21,834 nt of DNA from Actinomycetota bacterium (GCA_003140115.1 PLIQ01000073.1:377-22210); one strand, 5' to 3'. Positions 1 to 8,765 are shown, numbered from the stretch's first letter. The notes: generated by a model not told the origin, from the letters alone. Made by a program: numbers and translations.

Positions 1-125
1 CCGGCTCGGCCAACGGCACGCTGCTCAACGGCCGCGAGATAGCGCCAGGAGACCTGATCCCGCTGCGCGACGGTGACCGGATCAACCTCGGGGCCTGGAC
101 CGCGATCACCCTGCGCCGCGAGTAG
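1..125 (+). CDS. FHA-domain protein, C-terminal fragment (5' end outside window)
   Basis: Only the last 40 codons are present, read in frame from base 3 to a TAG at 123-125. They encode the end of an FHA phosphothreonine-binding domain: a GSANGTLLNG segment with the conserved Asn-Gly of the last phosphopeptide-contact loop, then LRDGDRINLGAWTAITLRRE as the final strands. The fragment is strikingly like the C-terminus of the complete FHA protein at 7632-8747 (GSANGTLVNG, LRDGDRINLGGWTAIT), so the two are paralogues. FHA modules bind phosphothreonine, and the fragment lies beside a Ser/Thr kinase and phosphatase locus. It therefore probably belongs to the same signalling cluster, although 127 bases separate it from the next gene. 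N-terminal features cannot be seen. Confidence 0.85.
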   Translation, partial: GSANGTLLNGREIAPGDLIPLRDGDRINLGAWTAITLRRE

Positions 126-252
126 GATCGCCGTGCCATGAACCCGAACTTGTCTGCTTGTGCCCACCCGAAGTAGTCCTGGATTGCGGGCAAAATAGAG
201 AACGTCATGGTGCGTCGGTTCCGATGACGGGAGCATGCGTGGCGGGTCGGCG

Positions 253-1608
253 ATGAGCACCACGGTTACCGGTAGCCCGCCGCGAGGGCAGACCGCATCG
301 CACCGGCGCGGCTCCGGGGGACAGGCCGCACCGCGGGCGCGACGCTGGCTGCGGCTCCCGCGGGCCTCGACCACACCGGGCCAGCTCTGGCTCGTCCGGG
401 CCGGCGTGGTGATCGGGTGCCTGGCCTGGGGCGCGCTGGCCGCGCTGACGGTCATCCAGCACGCGTCGGCGGCGCACGACGTGGCGGCCACCGACGAAAC
501 GCTCAGCCTGGACGCCCAGCAGATCTACCAGTCACTCGCCGACGCCGACGTCACCGTCTCCACCGCTTACCTGTACGGGCGGACCGGCCCGTACGCGGAC
601 CGGGTGCGCTACCAGCACGACATCGCGGTCGCCGCCGCCGACCTGAAGGTCGTCACGGCCGCGAGCGGCAACTCAAGCGTCGGGACCAGCCTGAGCACGT
701 TGTCCGCCGCCCTGCCGGTCTACACCGGCTACGTCGAGGACGGCCAGATCTACAACTCGCTGGGCTACCCCGCGGGCGGCTCGTTCATCCAGGTGGCGTC
801 CGAGGAGATGCACGTCACCATGCTGCCCGCCGCCCGCAGCGTATACGCGCAGGAGAACGCCCAGCTCACGACGGCCAGCGCGCAGGCCACCGGGCTTCCG
901 CTCGCCGTGATCGCCCTGGTGGCGGGCCTGGCTGTCCTGGTCCTGCTGTTGCGGACCCAGCGCTGGCTGTCGAGGCGTACCCAACGGACCGTCAACGTCG
1001 GCCTGTTCCTCGCGTCCGCGGCCGCGATCGCGGCGCTCGTCTGGCTCGTCGTCGCTCTGGCCGGGGGCCGTTCCGATCTGCTGCAGGCCACCAAGCACGG
1101 CTCCGGCCCGGCGCGGACACTGGCCCAGGCCGACATCACGGCCCTGCAGGCGCGCGGCGACCAGACCCTCAACCTGATCTCGCGCACCGGCGACGCTAAC
1201 TTCCAGCAGGACTTCCACGCCGCGCAGAGCCAGCTGAGCACCGAGTTGAGCAGCGCCGACGCACAGAGCGCGGTCGGCGGCGCGGGGCCGATCGCGGCTG
1301 CCGGGCACGCTGCGACCGCCTGGTTCGCGGTCAACCAGCGCGCGCAGCAACTGGACGCCGCAGCCAACTACGGCGCCGAGACCCAGCTGGAGATAGGATC
1401 TGGGCCGGGCACCGCGGGCACACTGTTCGCCCAGCTCGAGTCCGACTTGGAGGCCGCGATCAATGCCGATCAGGCTGTCTTCGCCTCGAACGCGGCGGCG
1501 GGCTCGGACGCGTTCGGCGGCTTGGAAGCCGGCATCATCGTGGCGGCCCTGGTCATGGCGGTCGGCTCCGGATGGGGCCTGACCCGGCGCCTGGCGGAGT
1601 ATCGATGA
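253..1608 (+). CDS. GlnX-like four-helix membrane sensor protein of a PknG locus
   Basis: Predicted 451-residue integral membrane protein. Hydrophobic helices lie at about residues 49-71, 214-234, 247-271 and 423-444, with two extracytoplasmic stretches of roughly 140 and 150 residues and a basic, Pro/Arg-rich cytoplasmic N-terminus. I chose ATG 253 because GGCGGG at 241-246 is well spaced; ATG 235 is in frame but its GGGAG lies only one base away. No enzymatic motif is visible. In Mycobacterium and Corynebacterium, GlnX is a four-helix membrane protein of similar length encoded with GlnH and PknG, and it relays amino-acid sensing to the kinase. The same topology and kinase linkage here support that role, but the match rests on topology and context. 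The stop overlaps the next start (ATGA), so translation is probably coupled. No GlnH-like gene lies inside the window. Confidence 0.6.
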   Translation: MSTTVTGSPPRGQTASHRRGSGGQAAPRARRWLRLPRASTTPGQLWLVRAGVVIGCLAWGALAALTVIQHASAAHDVAATDETLSLDAQQIYQSLADADVTVSTAYLYGRTGPYADRVRYQHDIAVAAADLKVVTAASGNSSVGTSLSTLSAALPVYTGYVEDGQIYNSLGYPAGGSFIQVASEEMHVTMLPAARSVYAQENAQLTTASAQATGLPLAVIALVAGLAVLVLLLRTQRWLSRRTQRTVNVGLFLASAAAIAALVWLVVALAGGRSDLLQATKHGSGPARTLAQADITALQARGDQTLNLISRTGDANFQQDFHAAQSQLSTELSSADAQSAVGGAGPIAAAGHAATAWFAVNQRAQQLDAAANYGAETQLEIGSGPGTAGTLFAQLESDLEAAINADQAVFASNAAAGSDAFGGLEAGIIVAALVMAVGSGWGLTRRLAEYR

Positions 1609-2837
1609 CCGTCCCGGTGCTGACCAAGGAGCGAGCGCCTGCCGTGGTGCAGGCGGCGGTCGCCGAGCGCGACGCCATCCAGGCCAACCTGCTGGAGCTG
1701 GACGGCAGCTTCGGCAAGCGGCTGCTGGAGGGAGCCGCCCTCAGCGGACAGACCAGGCGGCGCTGGGAAGCCACCGCGGTCAGCCTGGCCAAGCTGTGGC
1801 AGCTCTACTCGGCCTACTCGGCCGTCGTCGACCGGGCCGCCGACGCGGTTCACGGCCACCTCGGACCTCGCGAGCTGGCCGCGATCACCAACCTGCTCAC
1901 CGGGCCATCCGTCCAGCTGGCGGCCGGGCCCGCACCGCTGGCCGGCCGCGACCTGGCCGACTCCGGCCGCGAGGACCTGACCGTGGTCGCGGCGGTGACC
2001 CGGATGCGGCGCGCCTTCGGCCCGATCACCGAGGTGGTCTCGGCCGCGGAGCAGGTGGTGAACGAGATGGCAGGCAAGTTGGACGTGCTCGGCACCGAGC
2101 TGGGCCGGGTGACGCCGCTAGCCGCCTCGCTCGCCGATGAGGCCCTGACCGGGAACCTGGCCGCGGCGCAGAGCAAGCTGTCCCGGCTACGCGCCACGCT
2201 GAGCTCCGATCCGCTCTCGCTGTGGCAGGGCGCCCCGGCCCCGGCGGCCGGGACCGTCGACATGTCGGCCGCAGACCGGCTGCAGGACCAGGTCAGTGCC
2301 GCGGTGACCCGCGTCGACGAGCTGGTCCGGTTGCGGGAGGAGGCGCGGCAGCGCATCGCCGAGGTGACGACGGCCGCCGCCACAGCGCGCGCCGCCTATG
2401 AGGACGCGGCCGCCGCCTGGCAGCGAGCCGCGGTCAAGATCGCCGCCGAGGCGCTGCCCGCTCAGCCGCCCGGCCTCGCCGACCTGACCGTCCGGCTGGC
2501 CGACCTCGACACGCTGCTGGCCGCTGGGCGCTGGACCCGGCTCGCCGCCGAGCTCGACGAGATCGAACGAGAGCTCACCACGGCCGCCGGGAGTTTTCAT
2601 GACACCGAACGGACCGTGGTGGCAGCCATGAGCCGCCGTGACGAGCTGCGCGGGCTGCTCGGCGCCTACCAGGCCAAGGCGGCCCGTTTGGGCGCGGACG
2701 AAGATCCCGGCCTGACCGAACGCTTCAACCACGCCCGCGGCCTGCTGTGGACCGCGCCCTGCGACCTCGCGGCGGCCGCGGACGCGGTGACCGGCTACCA
2801 GCAGGCCGTCCTGGCGCTAGGAGGACAGCCGCGATGA
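1605..2837 (+). CDS. Soluble helical (coiled-coil-like) protein between GlnX-like sensor and PknG-like kinase
   Basis: Predicted 410-residue protein that I do not recognise as a named family. It is rich in Ala, Leu, Glu and Arg, has no signal peptide and no membrane helix, and looks almost entirely alpha-helical. Long heptad-like stretches occur around residues 15-75, 130-205 and 220-275, and two further helical blocks follow at about 290-400. I chose ATG 1605 rather than the in-frame upstream ATG at 1572 because it forms an ATGA overlap with the preceding stop and has GGCGGAG at 1593-1599. It also overlaps the kinase start by ATGA. Being locked between sensor and kinase suggests an adaptor or cytoplasmic partner linking the two; that is inference only. 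Confidence 0.75.
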   Translation: MTVPVLTKERAPAVVQAAVAERDAIQANLLELDGSFGKRLLEGAALSGQTRRRWEATAVSLAKLWQLYSAYSAVVDRAADAVHGHLGPRELAAITNLLTGPSVQLAAGPAPLAGRDLADSGREDLTVVAAVTRMRRAFGPITEVVSAAEQVVNEMAGKLDVLGTELGRVTPLAASLADEALTGNLAAAQSKLSRLRATLSSDPLSLWQGAPAPAAGTVDMSAADRLQDQVSAAVTRVDELVRLREEARQRIAEVTTAAATARAAYEDAAAAWQRAAVKIAAEALPAQPPGLADLTVRLADLDTLLAAGRWTRLAAELDEIERELTTAAGSFHDTERTVVAAMSRRDELRGLLGAYQAKAARLGADEDPGLTERFNHARGLLWTAPCDLAAAADAVTGYQQAVLALGGQPR

Positions 2838-5194
2838 CCACGGCCATGGCCCGATGCACGCAGCCCGGCTGCGACGGGATGATCGAGGACGGCTACTGCA
2901 ACACCTGCGGGCTGGCCGCCCCCGCCGCATCCTCGGGCCCTTCAGGTCCTTCCGGCTCGGCCGGCTCGGCCGCCTCGGGGTGGGCCAGCGCGGCCCCGTC
3001 CGGGAGCTCAGGAACGTCCGGGAGCGCGCGCTCCCGGGCCCGGGGTCGCGGCAGCAGTCGGTCGGCCCGGGGCCGTCTCGGCGCAGGCCTGGTCGACATC
3101 CCGCCGGTCCCGTACCGGGATCCGGCCAGCGCCGTGCTCGCCGATCCGGAGGTACTGGAGGCCAAGCGCTACTGCAGCAACTGCGATCAGCCCGTCGGCC
3201 GAGGGCGGGACGGGCGTCCCGGCCTGCCCGAAGGATTCTGCCGGAACTGCGGCACCCGGTTCTCGTTCACCCCCAAGCTGGAACCGGGAGAACTGGTCGC
3301 CGGCCAGTACGAGGTGCTCGGCTGCCTGGCCCACGGCGGGCTCGGCTGGATCTACCTGGCCAAGGACCACAACGTCAGCGACCGGTGGGTGGTCCTGAAG
3401 GGCCTGCTGAACACCGGCGACGCCGACGCCATGGCGGCCGCGGTCGCCGAGCGGCAGTTCCTGGCCGAGGTCGAGCATCCCAACATCGTCCGGATCTACA
3501 ACTTCGTCCAGCATGCCGACCGGCGCACCGCGGAGATAGCGGGCTACATCGTGATGGAGTACGTCGGCGGCAAGTCGCTCAAGCAGATCCTGGTCGACGC
3601 GCGCCAGGCCGGCGGCTCCGTGCCGGTGGCCCACGCGCTGGCCTACGCCATCGAGGTGCTGCCCGCCCTCGGATACCTGCACGACCGCGGGCTGGTGTAC
3701 TGCGACTTCAAGCCGGACAACGTTATCCAGACCGAAGAGCAACTCAAGCTCATCGACATGGGCGGCGTCCGCCGGGTCGACGGTGACGAGGCGATCTACG
3801 GGACGGTCGGCTACCAGGCCCCGGAGATCGAGGCCGACGGCCCTTCGCCCAGCTCCGACCTGTACACCGTGGGCCGGGCGCTGGCCGTGCTGACCTTCGA
3901 GTTCCGGGGCTTCCAGGGCACGTACAAGGACACCCTGCCCGACGGGGTGCCGCTGCTCGGCGAGCAGGAATCCTTCGCCCGGCTGCTGCGGCGCGCCACC
4001 CACCGGGATCCCGACCGCCGGTTCGGCTCCGCGGGAGAGATGGCCGAGCAGCTCACCGGCGTGCTCCGCGAGGTGCTCGCGGTCGCCGACGGCGTGCCGC
4101 GGCCCGCTTTCTCCAGCCTGTTCAGCCCCGAGGTCCAAGCCATCGGGACGACCGCTGACCTCGCCGCAGCGGCCCCAACGGCCCCAGCGGCCCCGTTGAC
4201 CGCTCCCGCTGCGCCGCCCCCAGCGGCCCCGACACCCCCGGCCAGCCGGCTGGACGCACCCCCCGCCGCCGAGATCGTCGCCGGATTGCCGCTACCGCAG
4301 GTCGAGCGGTCCGACCCCGCGGCCGGTTACCTGGCCACGTTCGCCGGGCTCAACCCGGCCCAGCGGATCGTGGCCCTCACCTTGGCCGTCGCGGGTGACC
4401 CGACCATCCCGCGCGAGGTTACCGAGTCGGCCGAGACCCGGCTGGCGTTGGCCCGGGCCAGGATCGACGTCGGCGACTACCAGGCCGCGGCGGCCGTGCT
4501 GGCCGATCTGGCCGCGGACGATCCGTCCGACTGGCGGGTCGCCTGGTACAACGGGCTGCGTGACCTGGCCGCCGGGGAACCCGGCGGCGCGCAGACCGCC
4601 CCCGGTGCGTTCAGTGCCGTATTCGACGAACTGCCGGGCGAACTCGCGCCCAAGCTCGCGCTCGCCTTCGCCGCCGAAATCGCGGGCGACCCGACCACGG
4701 CCAAGCGCTACTACCGCCTCGTGTGGACCGTGGACCGGTCCTATATCAGCGCCGCGTTCGGGCTGGCCAGGACGAGCCTGGCCACGGGCGACCGGTCTGG
4801 CGCGATCGCGGCGCTCGCGGCGGTGCCCGCCTCGTCGAGCCACTACGCGGCGGCGCAGATTGAAGCGGTGCGGATCCTGGTGTCCGGAGACGGCCATGCC
4901 CACGTGAACGGGGACGACCTGCGGCAGGCCGGCGGTCAGCTCGGCCGGCTGGCCGTGGACGAGGTACGCAGGCAGCAGCTCACCGTGGAGATCCTCCGGG
5001 CCGCGCTCGACTGGTGCACATCCGGCCAGCCCACGGGCGGCGCTCCCATTCTCGGCTGCGAGCCCAGCCCGCGCGCCATGCGCTTCGGGCTGGAACGGAG
5101 CTACCGGGCGCTGGCCCGGCTGACGCCGGACCAGGCCCGCCGGGTGGAGCTCATCGATATGGCCAACGCGATCCGGCCCAGGACCCTCACGTGA
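2834..5194 (+). CDS. pknG: PknG-like Ser/Thr protein kinase with zinc-ribbon N-terminus and TPR-like C-terminus
   Basis: Predicted 786-residue soluble kinase, close to the roughly 750 residues of mycobacterial PknG. The order is: a first Cys knuckle (C8, C13, C22, C25); a Ser/Gly/Arg-rich linker (31-80); a second, rubredoxin-like knuckle (C114/C117 and C136/C139) as in PknG; a kinase domain at about 159-410; an Ala/Pro linker (440-475); and a helical TPR-like region to the end. Kinase residues visible are the Gly-rich loop near 163-171, Lys189 in VVLKG, CDFKPDN (Asp291, Lys293, Asn296), Asp308 in LIDMGG replacing DFG, and APE at 329-331. ATG 2834 gives an ATGA overlap and has GGAGG at 2820-2824. 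In mycobacteria and corynebacteria PknG phosphorylates the FHA protein OdhI/GarA to control 2-oxoglutarate metabolism. Here the FHA proteins are much larger and have zinc ribbons, so targets may differ. Confidence 0.92.
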   Translation: MTTAMARCTQPGCDGMIEDGYCNTCGLAAPAASSGPSGPSGSAGSAASGWASAAPSGSSGTSGSARSRARGRGSSRSARGRLGAGLVDIPPVPYRDPASAVLADPEVLEAKRYCSNCDQPVGRGRDGRPGLPEGFCRNCGTRFSFTPKLEPGELVAGQYEVLGCLAHGGLGWIYLAKDHNVSDRWVVLKGLLNTGDADAMAAAVAERQFLAEVEHPNIVRIYNFVQHADRRTAEIAGYIVMEYVGGKSLKQILVDARQAGGSVPVAHALAYAIEVLPALGYLHDRGLVYCDFKPDNVIQTEEQLKLIDMGGVRRVDGDEAIYGTVGYQAPEIEADGPSPSSDLYTVGRALAVLTFEFRGFQGTYKDTLPDGVPLLGEQESFARLLRRATHRDPDRRFGSAGEMAEQLTGVLREVLAVADGVPRPAFSSLFSPEVQAIGTTADLAAAAPTAPAAPLTAPAAPPPAAPTPPASRLDAPPAAEIVAGLPLPQVERSDPAAGYLATFAGLNPAQRIVALTLAVAGDPTIPREVTESAETRLALARARIDVGDYQAAAAVLADLAADDPSDWRVAWYNGLRDLAAGEPGGAQTAPGAFSAVFDELPGELAPKLALAFAAEIAGDPTTAKRYYRLVWTVDRSYISAAFGLARTSLATGDRSGAIAALAAVPASSSHYAAAQIEAVRILVSGDGHAHVNGDDLRQAGGQLGRLAVDEVRRQQLTVEILRAALDWCTSGQPTGGAPILGCEPSPRAMRFGLERSYRALARLTPDQARRVELIDMANAIRPRTLT

Positions 5195-6276
5195 CGGGCG
5201 ACCCGGGCGCCACGGGCGCCCCGCCGGTTCCCGAAGTCACCTGCCCGTCGTGTGGCGCGCCGGTCGAGGCGGGGGACAGCTTCTGCGAGTCATGCGGGAC
5301 CGAGCTGGCCCCGCCCATGGTGAGCGCCGCGCTACCCGGGTACGAGGCGGAGTGCCCGGTGTGCTCGGTGGACCCCGAGGCTCCGCCCAGCGCGATCACG
5401 GCAGAAGGTTACTGCGAGTCGTGCGGCCGCAAACTGCCGTCCGGCCGTGACCATTCCGAACTCGACCTCGGGCTGCTGGCCGGGGTGACCGATCGCGGCC
5501 TGCGGCATTCCCGCAACGAGGACGCGATGGCCCTGGCCACGGCCGACGTTCCGGGCGGCCCGATAGCGATAGCCGTCGTCTGCGACGGGGTGTCCACCTC
5601 CCCGCGGCCGGACGAGGCGTCGCTAGGCGCCGCGCAGGCCGCGGCACGGTCGCTGCTCACCTCGGCCCGGCGAGGCGATGACCCAGCCGAGGCCTCGCGG
5701 GCCGCGGTGTACTCGGCTCACCTCGTCCTGGCCAAGATGGGCTCGCCGGGGGACGCGCCGTCGGCGACCTACATATCGGCGGTCATCGGTCGCGACGCGG
5801 TCACGGTGTGCTGGCTCGGGGACAGCCGCGCCTACTGGCTCAGCACGGGCCCGGACGTGATACGCCTCAGCACGGATGACTCACTGGCCGAGGAACTGGT
5901 CGCCCGGGGCACGATGGACGAGGCACAGGCCCTGGCCTCCCCGCAGGCACACGTGATCACTCGCTGGCTCGGCGCCGACCTGGTCGAGCCCCAGCCGCAC
6001 GTCGTCCGGTTCGAACCGCCCGGACCCGGTGTCCTGCTGGTGTGCTCGGACGGGCTGTGGAACTACCGGCCCGACGCAGCGGGCCTGGCCGCGCTCGCGC
6101 TCCCGGCCGCACTCACCGACCCGCTCGGCGCCGCCGCCGAACTGGTGAAGTTCGCGCTCGACGCGGGGGGCATGGACAACATCACCGCGGTGCTGGTTCC
6201 GATCCCGCTGGCACCGTTCCCGGCCGAACCGTCTCATCCGAAAACCGTTCCTGTCCGGCGTGTAGCGACGTTATAA
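5191..6276 (+). CDS. PP2C-family Ser/Thr phosphatase with two N-terminal zinc ribbons
   Basis: Predicted 361-residue cytoplasmic metal-dependent phosphatase. Two Cys knuckle pairs come first: C18/C21 with C32/C35, and C55/C58 with C75/C78. The PP2C domain runs from about 93 to 337. Its motifs are RNEDA (Asp111), CDGVSTS (Asp132), GDSRAYW (Asp211), CSDGLW (Asp287) and MDNITAV (Asp329), so the metal-binding acidic residues appear intact. The usual DGMGG is replaced by DGVSTS. The GTG at 5191 overlaps the kinase stop (GTGA) with AGGA at 5180-5183; the frame is open further upstream, but that part only shadows the kinase gene. Direct coupling to the kinase makes it the likely opposing phosphatase. 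The shared ribbon architecture suggests both dock on one partner. A second PP2C without ribbons lies at 8802-9626. Confidence 0.93.
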   Translation: MTGDPGATGAPPVPEVTCPSCGAPVEAGDSFCESCGTELAPPMVSAALPGYEAECPVCSVDPEAPPSAITAEGYCESCGRKLPSGRDHSELDLGLLAGVTDRGLRHSRNEDAMALATADVPGGPIAIAVVCDGVSTSPRPDEASLGAAQAAARSLLTSARRGDDPAEASRAAVYSAHLVLAKMGSPGDAPSATYISAVIGRDAVTVCWLGDSRAYWLSTGPDVIRLSTDDSLAEELVARGTMDEAQALASPQAHVITRWLGADLVEPQPHVVRFEPPGPGVLLVCSDGLWNYRPDAAGLAALALPAALTDPLGAAAELVKFALDAGGMDNITAVLVPIPLAPFPAEPSHPKTVPVRRVATL

Positions 6277-6294
6277 CCCAGGAGAGACTCCGCC

Positions 6295-7596
6295 ATGACC
6301 GAGTCCGGCTTCACCGTCGTCGTCGACCAGAACCAGTACCTGCCCGAGGGCGGGCGTGAGGTCAGCGCCATCGTTACCGTCACGTCGGCCGCCGATGCGG
6401 CCGGACTCAGCGGTCCCGGCCCGGCCGACGGGAGCGCGGAAATCATCATCATCGACTGCTCGGGGTCGATGGAGTACCCGCACACCAAGATCGCCGAGGC
6501 GCGCGCGGCCACCGCCGCCGCGGTGGACGTGGTCCGGGACGGCGTCCTGTTCTCGGTCATCGCCGGCACCAACCAGGCCTGGCCCGTCTTCCCCGCCGAC
6601 GCCAGCATGGCCCGGGCCGACGCCTCCTCCCGGGCCGCGGCCAAGCAAGCGGTGACGGCCCTGCGGGCCAGCGGCGGCACGGCCATCGGCCAGTGGCTGG
6701 ACCTGGCCCGGCAGACGTTTGAGCGGTACCCGGCCAAACTCCGGCACGCCATCTTGCTGACTGACGGCAAGAACCAGCACGAGACCCCCGAGCAGCTCGC
6801 CGCGGCCATCGGCCAGTGCGGGGGCGTCTTCAGCTGCGATTGCCGCGGCGTCGGCACCGACTGGGAGGTCAAAGAGCTCCGCACCATATCGACTGCCCTG
6901 CTCGGCAGCGTAGACATCGTGCCCGACCCGTCCGGGCTGGCCGCCGACTTCGCGGCGCTGATGCAGAACGCGATGGGCAAGCAGGTCGCCGACGTGGCGC
7001 TGCGGGTATGGACTCCCCAGCACGCCACGGTCAAGTATGTCAAGCAGGTGGCCCCTACGGTCGAAGAGCTGACCGATCGGCGGTCGCCGTCCGGGCCGCA
7101 GGCCGGCGACTACCCGACCGGGGCCTGGGGGCCCGGGGAGAGCCGCGACTACCACGTGGGCGTCGAGGTCACTCCGGCCGGCCTGGGGCAGGAGATGCTC
7201 GCGGCCCGGGTGAGCCTGGTGGCCCTGTCTGCGTCCGGCGCCGACGTGCTCGGCCAGGGCCTGGTCCGGGCGATCTGGACCGACGACGAGGCGCTGTCCA
7301 CCAGGATCAACCCGGGCGTGGCGCACTACACCGGACAGGCCGAGCTCGCCGCCGCCATCCAGGACGGGCTGGAGGCCCGCAAGCAGGGCGATGAGGAAAC
7401 CGCGACGGCCAAGCTGGGCCGGGCCGTGGCGCTGGCCCACCAGTCGGGCAACGAGGACACGGCCAAGCTGCTGGCCAAGGTGGTCGACGTCATCGACGTC
7501 GAAACCGGGACGGTCCGGCTGCGCAAGCAGGTCGAGGACGCCGACGAAATGGCTCTCGACACCCGGTCGACCAAGACGGTCCGGGCGAGGAAATAG
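6295..7596 (+). CDS. VWA-domain protein with intact MIDAS
   Basis: Predicted 433-residue soluble protein with no signal peptide or membrane helix. A beta-rich N-terminal segment (about 5-45) precedes a von Willebrand factor A domain at about 48-220. Its metal-ion-dependent adhesion site is complete: DCSGS (Asp54, Ser56, Ser58), Thr129 in GGTAIG and Asp157 in LLTDGKN. A beta-rich middle region and a helical C-terminus (about 345-425) follow. ATG 6295 has a clear AGGAGA at 6280-6285, 18 bases after the phosphatase stop, so the genes are probably one operon. Cytoplasmic VWA proteins often act as metal-dependent scaffolds. VWA, PP2C and kinase genes also sit together in TerY-P type stress modules, but here the kinase is PknG-like. 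It may be the assembly platform or a kinase substrate; that is inference. Confidence 0.88.
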   Translation: MTESGFTVVVDQNQYLPEGGREVSAIVTVTSAADAAGLSGPGPADGSAEIIIIDCSGSMEYPHTKIAEARAATAAAVDVVRDGVLFSVIAGTNQAWPVFPADASMARADASSRAAAKQAVTALRASGGTAIGQWLDLARQTFERYPAKLRHAILLTDGKNQHETPEQLAAAIGQCGGVFSCDCRGVGTDWEVKELRTISTALLGSVDIVPDPSGLAADFAALMQNAMGKQVADVALRVWTPQHATVKYVKQVAPTVEELTDRRSPSGPQAGDYPTGAWGPGESRDYHVGVEVTPAGLGQEMLAARVSLVALSASGADVLGQGLVRAIWTDDEALSTRINPGVAHYTGQAELAAAIQDGLEARKQGDEETATAKLGRAVALAHQSGNEDTAKLLAKVVDVIDVETGTVRLRKQVEDADEMALDTRSTKTVRARK

Positions 7597-7627
7597 CCTC
7601 CTGCGAAGAGCAGCGTATCCAGGAGGC
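7596..7627 (+). promoter_or_regulatory. Hairpin sequestering the FHA gene ribosome binding site
   Basis: GCCTCCTG (7596-7603) and CAGGAGGC (7620-7627) form a perfect 8-bp stem with a 16-base loop. The 3' arm contains the AGGAGG ribosome binding site of the FHA gene (ATG 7632). The first base of the 5' arm is the last base of the VWA stop codon. A ribosome terminating on the VWA gene would cover the 5' arm and free the site, predicting translational coupling of FHA to VWA synthesis. The pairing is directly visible; the function is inference. Confidence 0.6.
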
Positions 7628-7631
7628 ACCG

Positions 7632-8747
7632 ATGGCGATCTGTCCTAGCGGGCATGACTCGGCGAGCGACGACTTCTGTGACGTATGCGGCATACGCATC
7701 GCCGGGAGCCCCAGCCCCGCGATCCCCGCCGGAAGCACCGGCGGCACCGGGAGCACCGGCAGCGGCTACGGCCCCGCAGGCACCGGCGGCTACGGCTCCG
7801 CGGGCAGCGGCGGCTACGTCTCCGCGTCCGGCGGGGGCTACGGCCCCGCGGCCGGCGGCCCCGCCGCCGAGCCGTGTCCGAGGTGCGGCACGCCGAGGAT
7901 CGGCCAGTTCTGCGAGGCGTGCGGCTACAAGTTCGGCGCCGCCCAGCCGCCCTGGCCGCCTGCCCCGCCCGCGCCGCGGCCATCGGGCCTCACGTCCGGG
8001 TCCCAGCCCCTAGCTGCCCCGCGGCCGCCCTCGGCTCAGCACTCGTCCCAGCCCTCGTTCCAGCCCCCGCTCTCGGCGCAGCCGCCGCCCTCGCCGGAGC
8101 CCCGGCACTCGTCCCAGCCCCGGCACTCCTCCCAGCCCTCGCTCCCGCCCCAGCCCCCGCCCTGGACCCCGGCTCAGACCGGGCCTTCGGTAGCGGCCGC
8201 TCCGCCCGGGCCCTCGGTAACAGGCCCGCCCTCGGTCCCGTCGGCTCCTTCGGTCCGGTCGGCACCCTCCGTCCCGTCGGTCCCCTCGGTCCCGACCGCT
8301 CCGCCAGTCCCGCCCACCCGTCCGGTGGTCCCGCCGCCCTATGCCCCGGTCACCTGGAGCGCCGTGGTGTCCTCCGATCGCGCCTACCACGAGAACGTCC
8401 AGGCGGCGAGCGGCCCCGACGCGGCCTCGGTGCCGTTCCCCGGCTACTACGCCGAACGGCGGTTCCGGCTGACCGGCCTCCAGATGCGGATCGGCCGGCG
8501 CAGCGTATCCCGCGGCATCAATCCGGAGATCGACCTGACCGGCCCGCCCGTCGACCCGGGCATCAGCCGGCTGCACGCGGTGCTGATCGCCGCGCCCGAC
8601 GGCAGCTGGGCGGTGCTGGATCCCGGCTCGGCCAACGGCACGCTGGTCAACGGGGCCGAGATCCCGACCGGAGTCCAGGTGCCGTTGCGCGACGGGGACC
8701 GCATCAACCTGGGCGGCTGGACGGCGATAACGGTACATCGCGGGTAG
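7632..8747 (+). CDS. FHA-domain protein with N-terminal zinc ribbons and Pro-rich linker
   Basis: Predicted 371-residue cytoplasmic phosphothreonine reader. The N-terminus has two zinc-ribbon-like units: C4/H8 with C16/C19, and C82/C85 with C94/C97. They are separated by a Gly/Ser/Tyr repeat stretch (25-78). A disordered Pro/Ser/Gln-rich linker with short repeats (SSQP, PSVPS) spans about 105-240. The FHA domain is at about 275-368 with RIGRR (first contact Arg), ISRLH (Ser-Arg-x-His) and SANGTLVNG. ATG 7632 has AGGAGG at 7621-7626. As part of the kinase-phosphatase operon it probably binds phosphothreonine produced by the PknG-like kinase. Its ribbons resemble those of the kinase and first PP2C. 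A paralogue's C-terminus is at 1-125. Confidence 0.93.
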   Translation: MAICPSGHDSASDDFCDVCGIRIAGSPSPAIPAGSTGGTGSTGSGYGPAGTGGYGSAGSGGYVSASGGGYGPAAGGPAAEPCPRCGTPRIGQFCEACGYKFGAAQPPWPPAPPAPRPSGLTSGSQPLAAPRPPSAQHSSQPSFQPPLSAQPPPSPEPRHSSQPRHSSQPSLPPQPPPWTPAQTGPSVAAAPPGPSVTGPPSVPSAPSVRSAPSVPSVPSVPTAPPVPPTRPVVPPPYAPVTWSAVVSSDRAYHENVQAASGPDAASVPFPGYYAERRFRLTGLQMRIGRRSVSRGINPEIDLTGPPVDPGISRLHAVLIAAPDGSWAVLDPGSANGTLVNGAEIPTGVQVPLRDGDRINLGGWTAITVHRG

Positions 8748-8749
8748 CT

Positions 8750-8763
8750 ATCACGGCCGTGAT
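8750..8763. promoter_or_regulatory. 14-bp perfect palindrome, candidate operator
   Basis: ATCACGGCCGTGAT reads identically on both strands. It begins two bases after the FHA stop codon and ends two bases before the -35 box proposed for the next gene, a usual position for a regulator site. No matching regulator is identified; it could also form a short hairpin at the end of the FHA transcript. Confidence 0.35.
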
Positions 8764-8765
8764 CC

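Noticed and set aside
3008..4138. 376-codon minus-strand open frame inside the kinase gene
   Set aside because: Antisense shadow of the kinase domain with no recognisable motif or start signal.
5014..5190. N-terminal extension of the first PP2C within the kinase gene
   Set aside because: Arg/His/Pro-rich shadow of the kinase frame; GTG 5191 with a GTGA overlap and AGGA is convincing.
8030..8330. Short repeats suggestive of a CRISPR or minisatellite
   Set aside because: They are irregular codon repeats of the Pro/Ser/Gln linker inside the FHA gene, without regular spacers.
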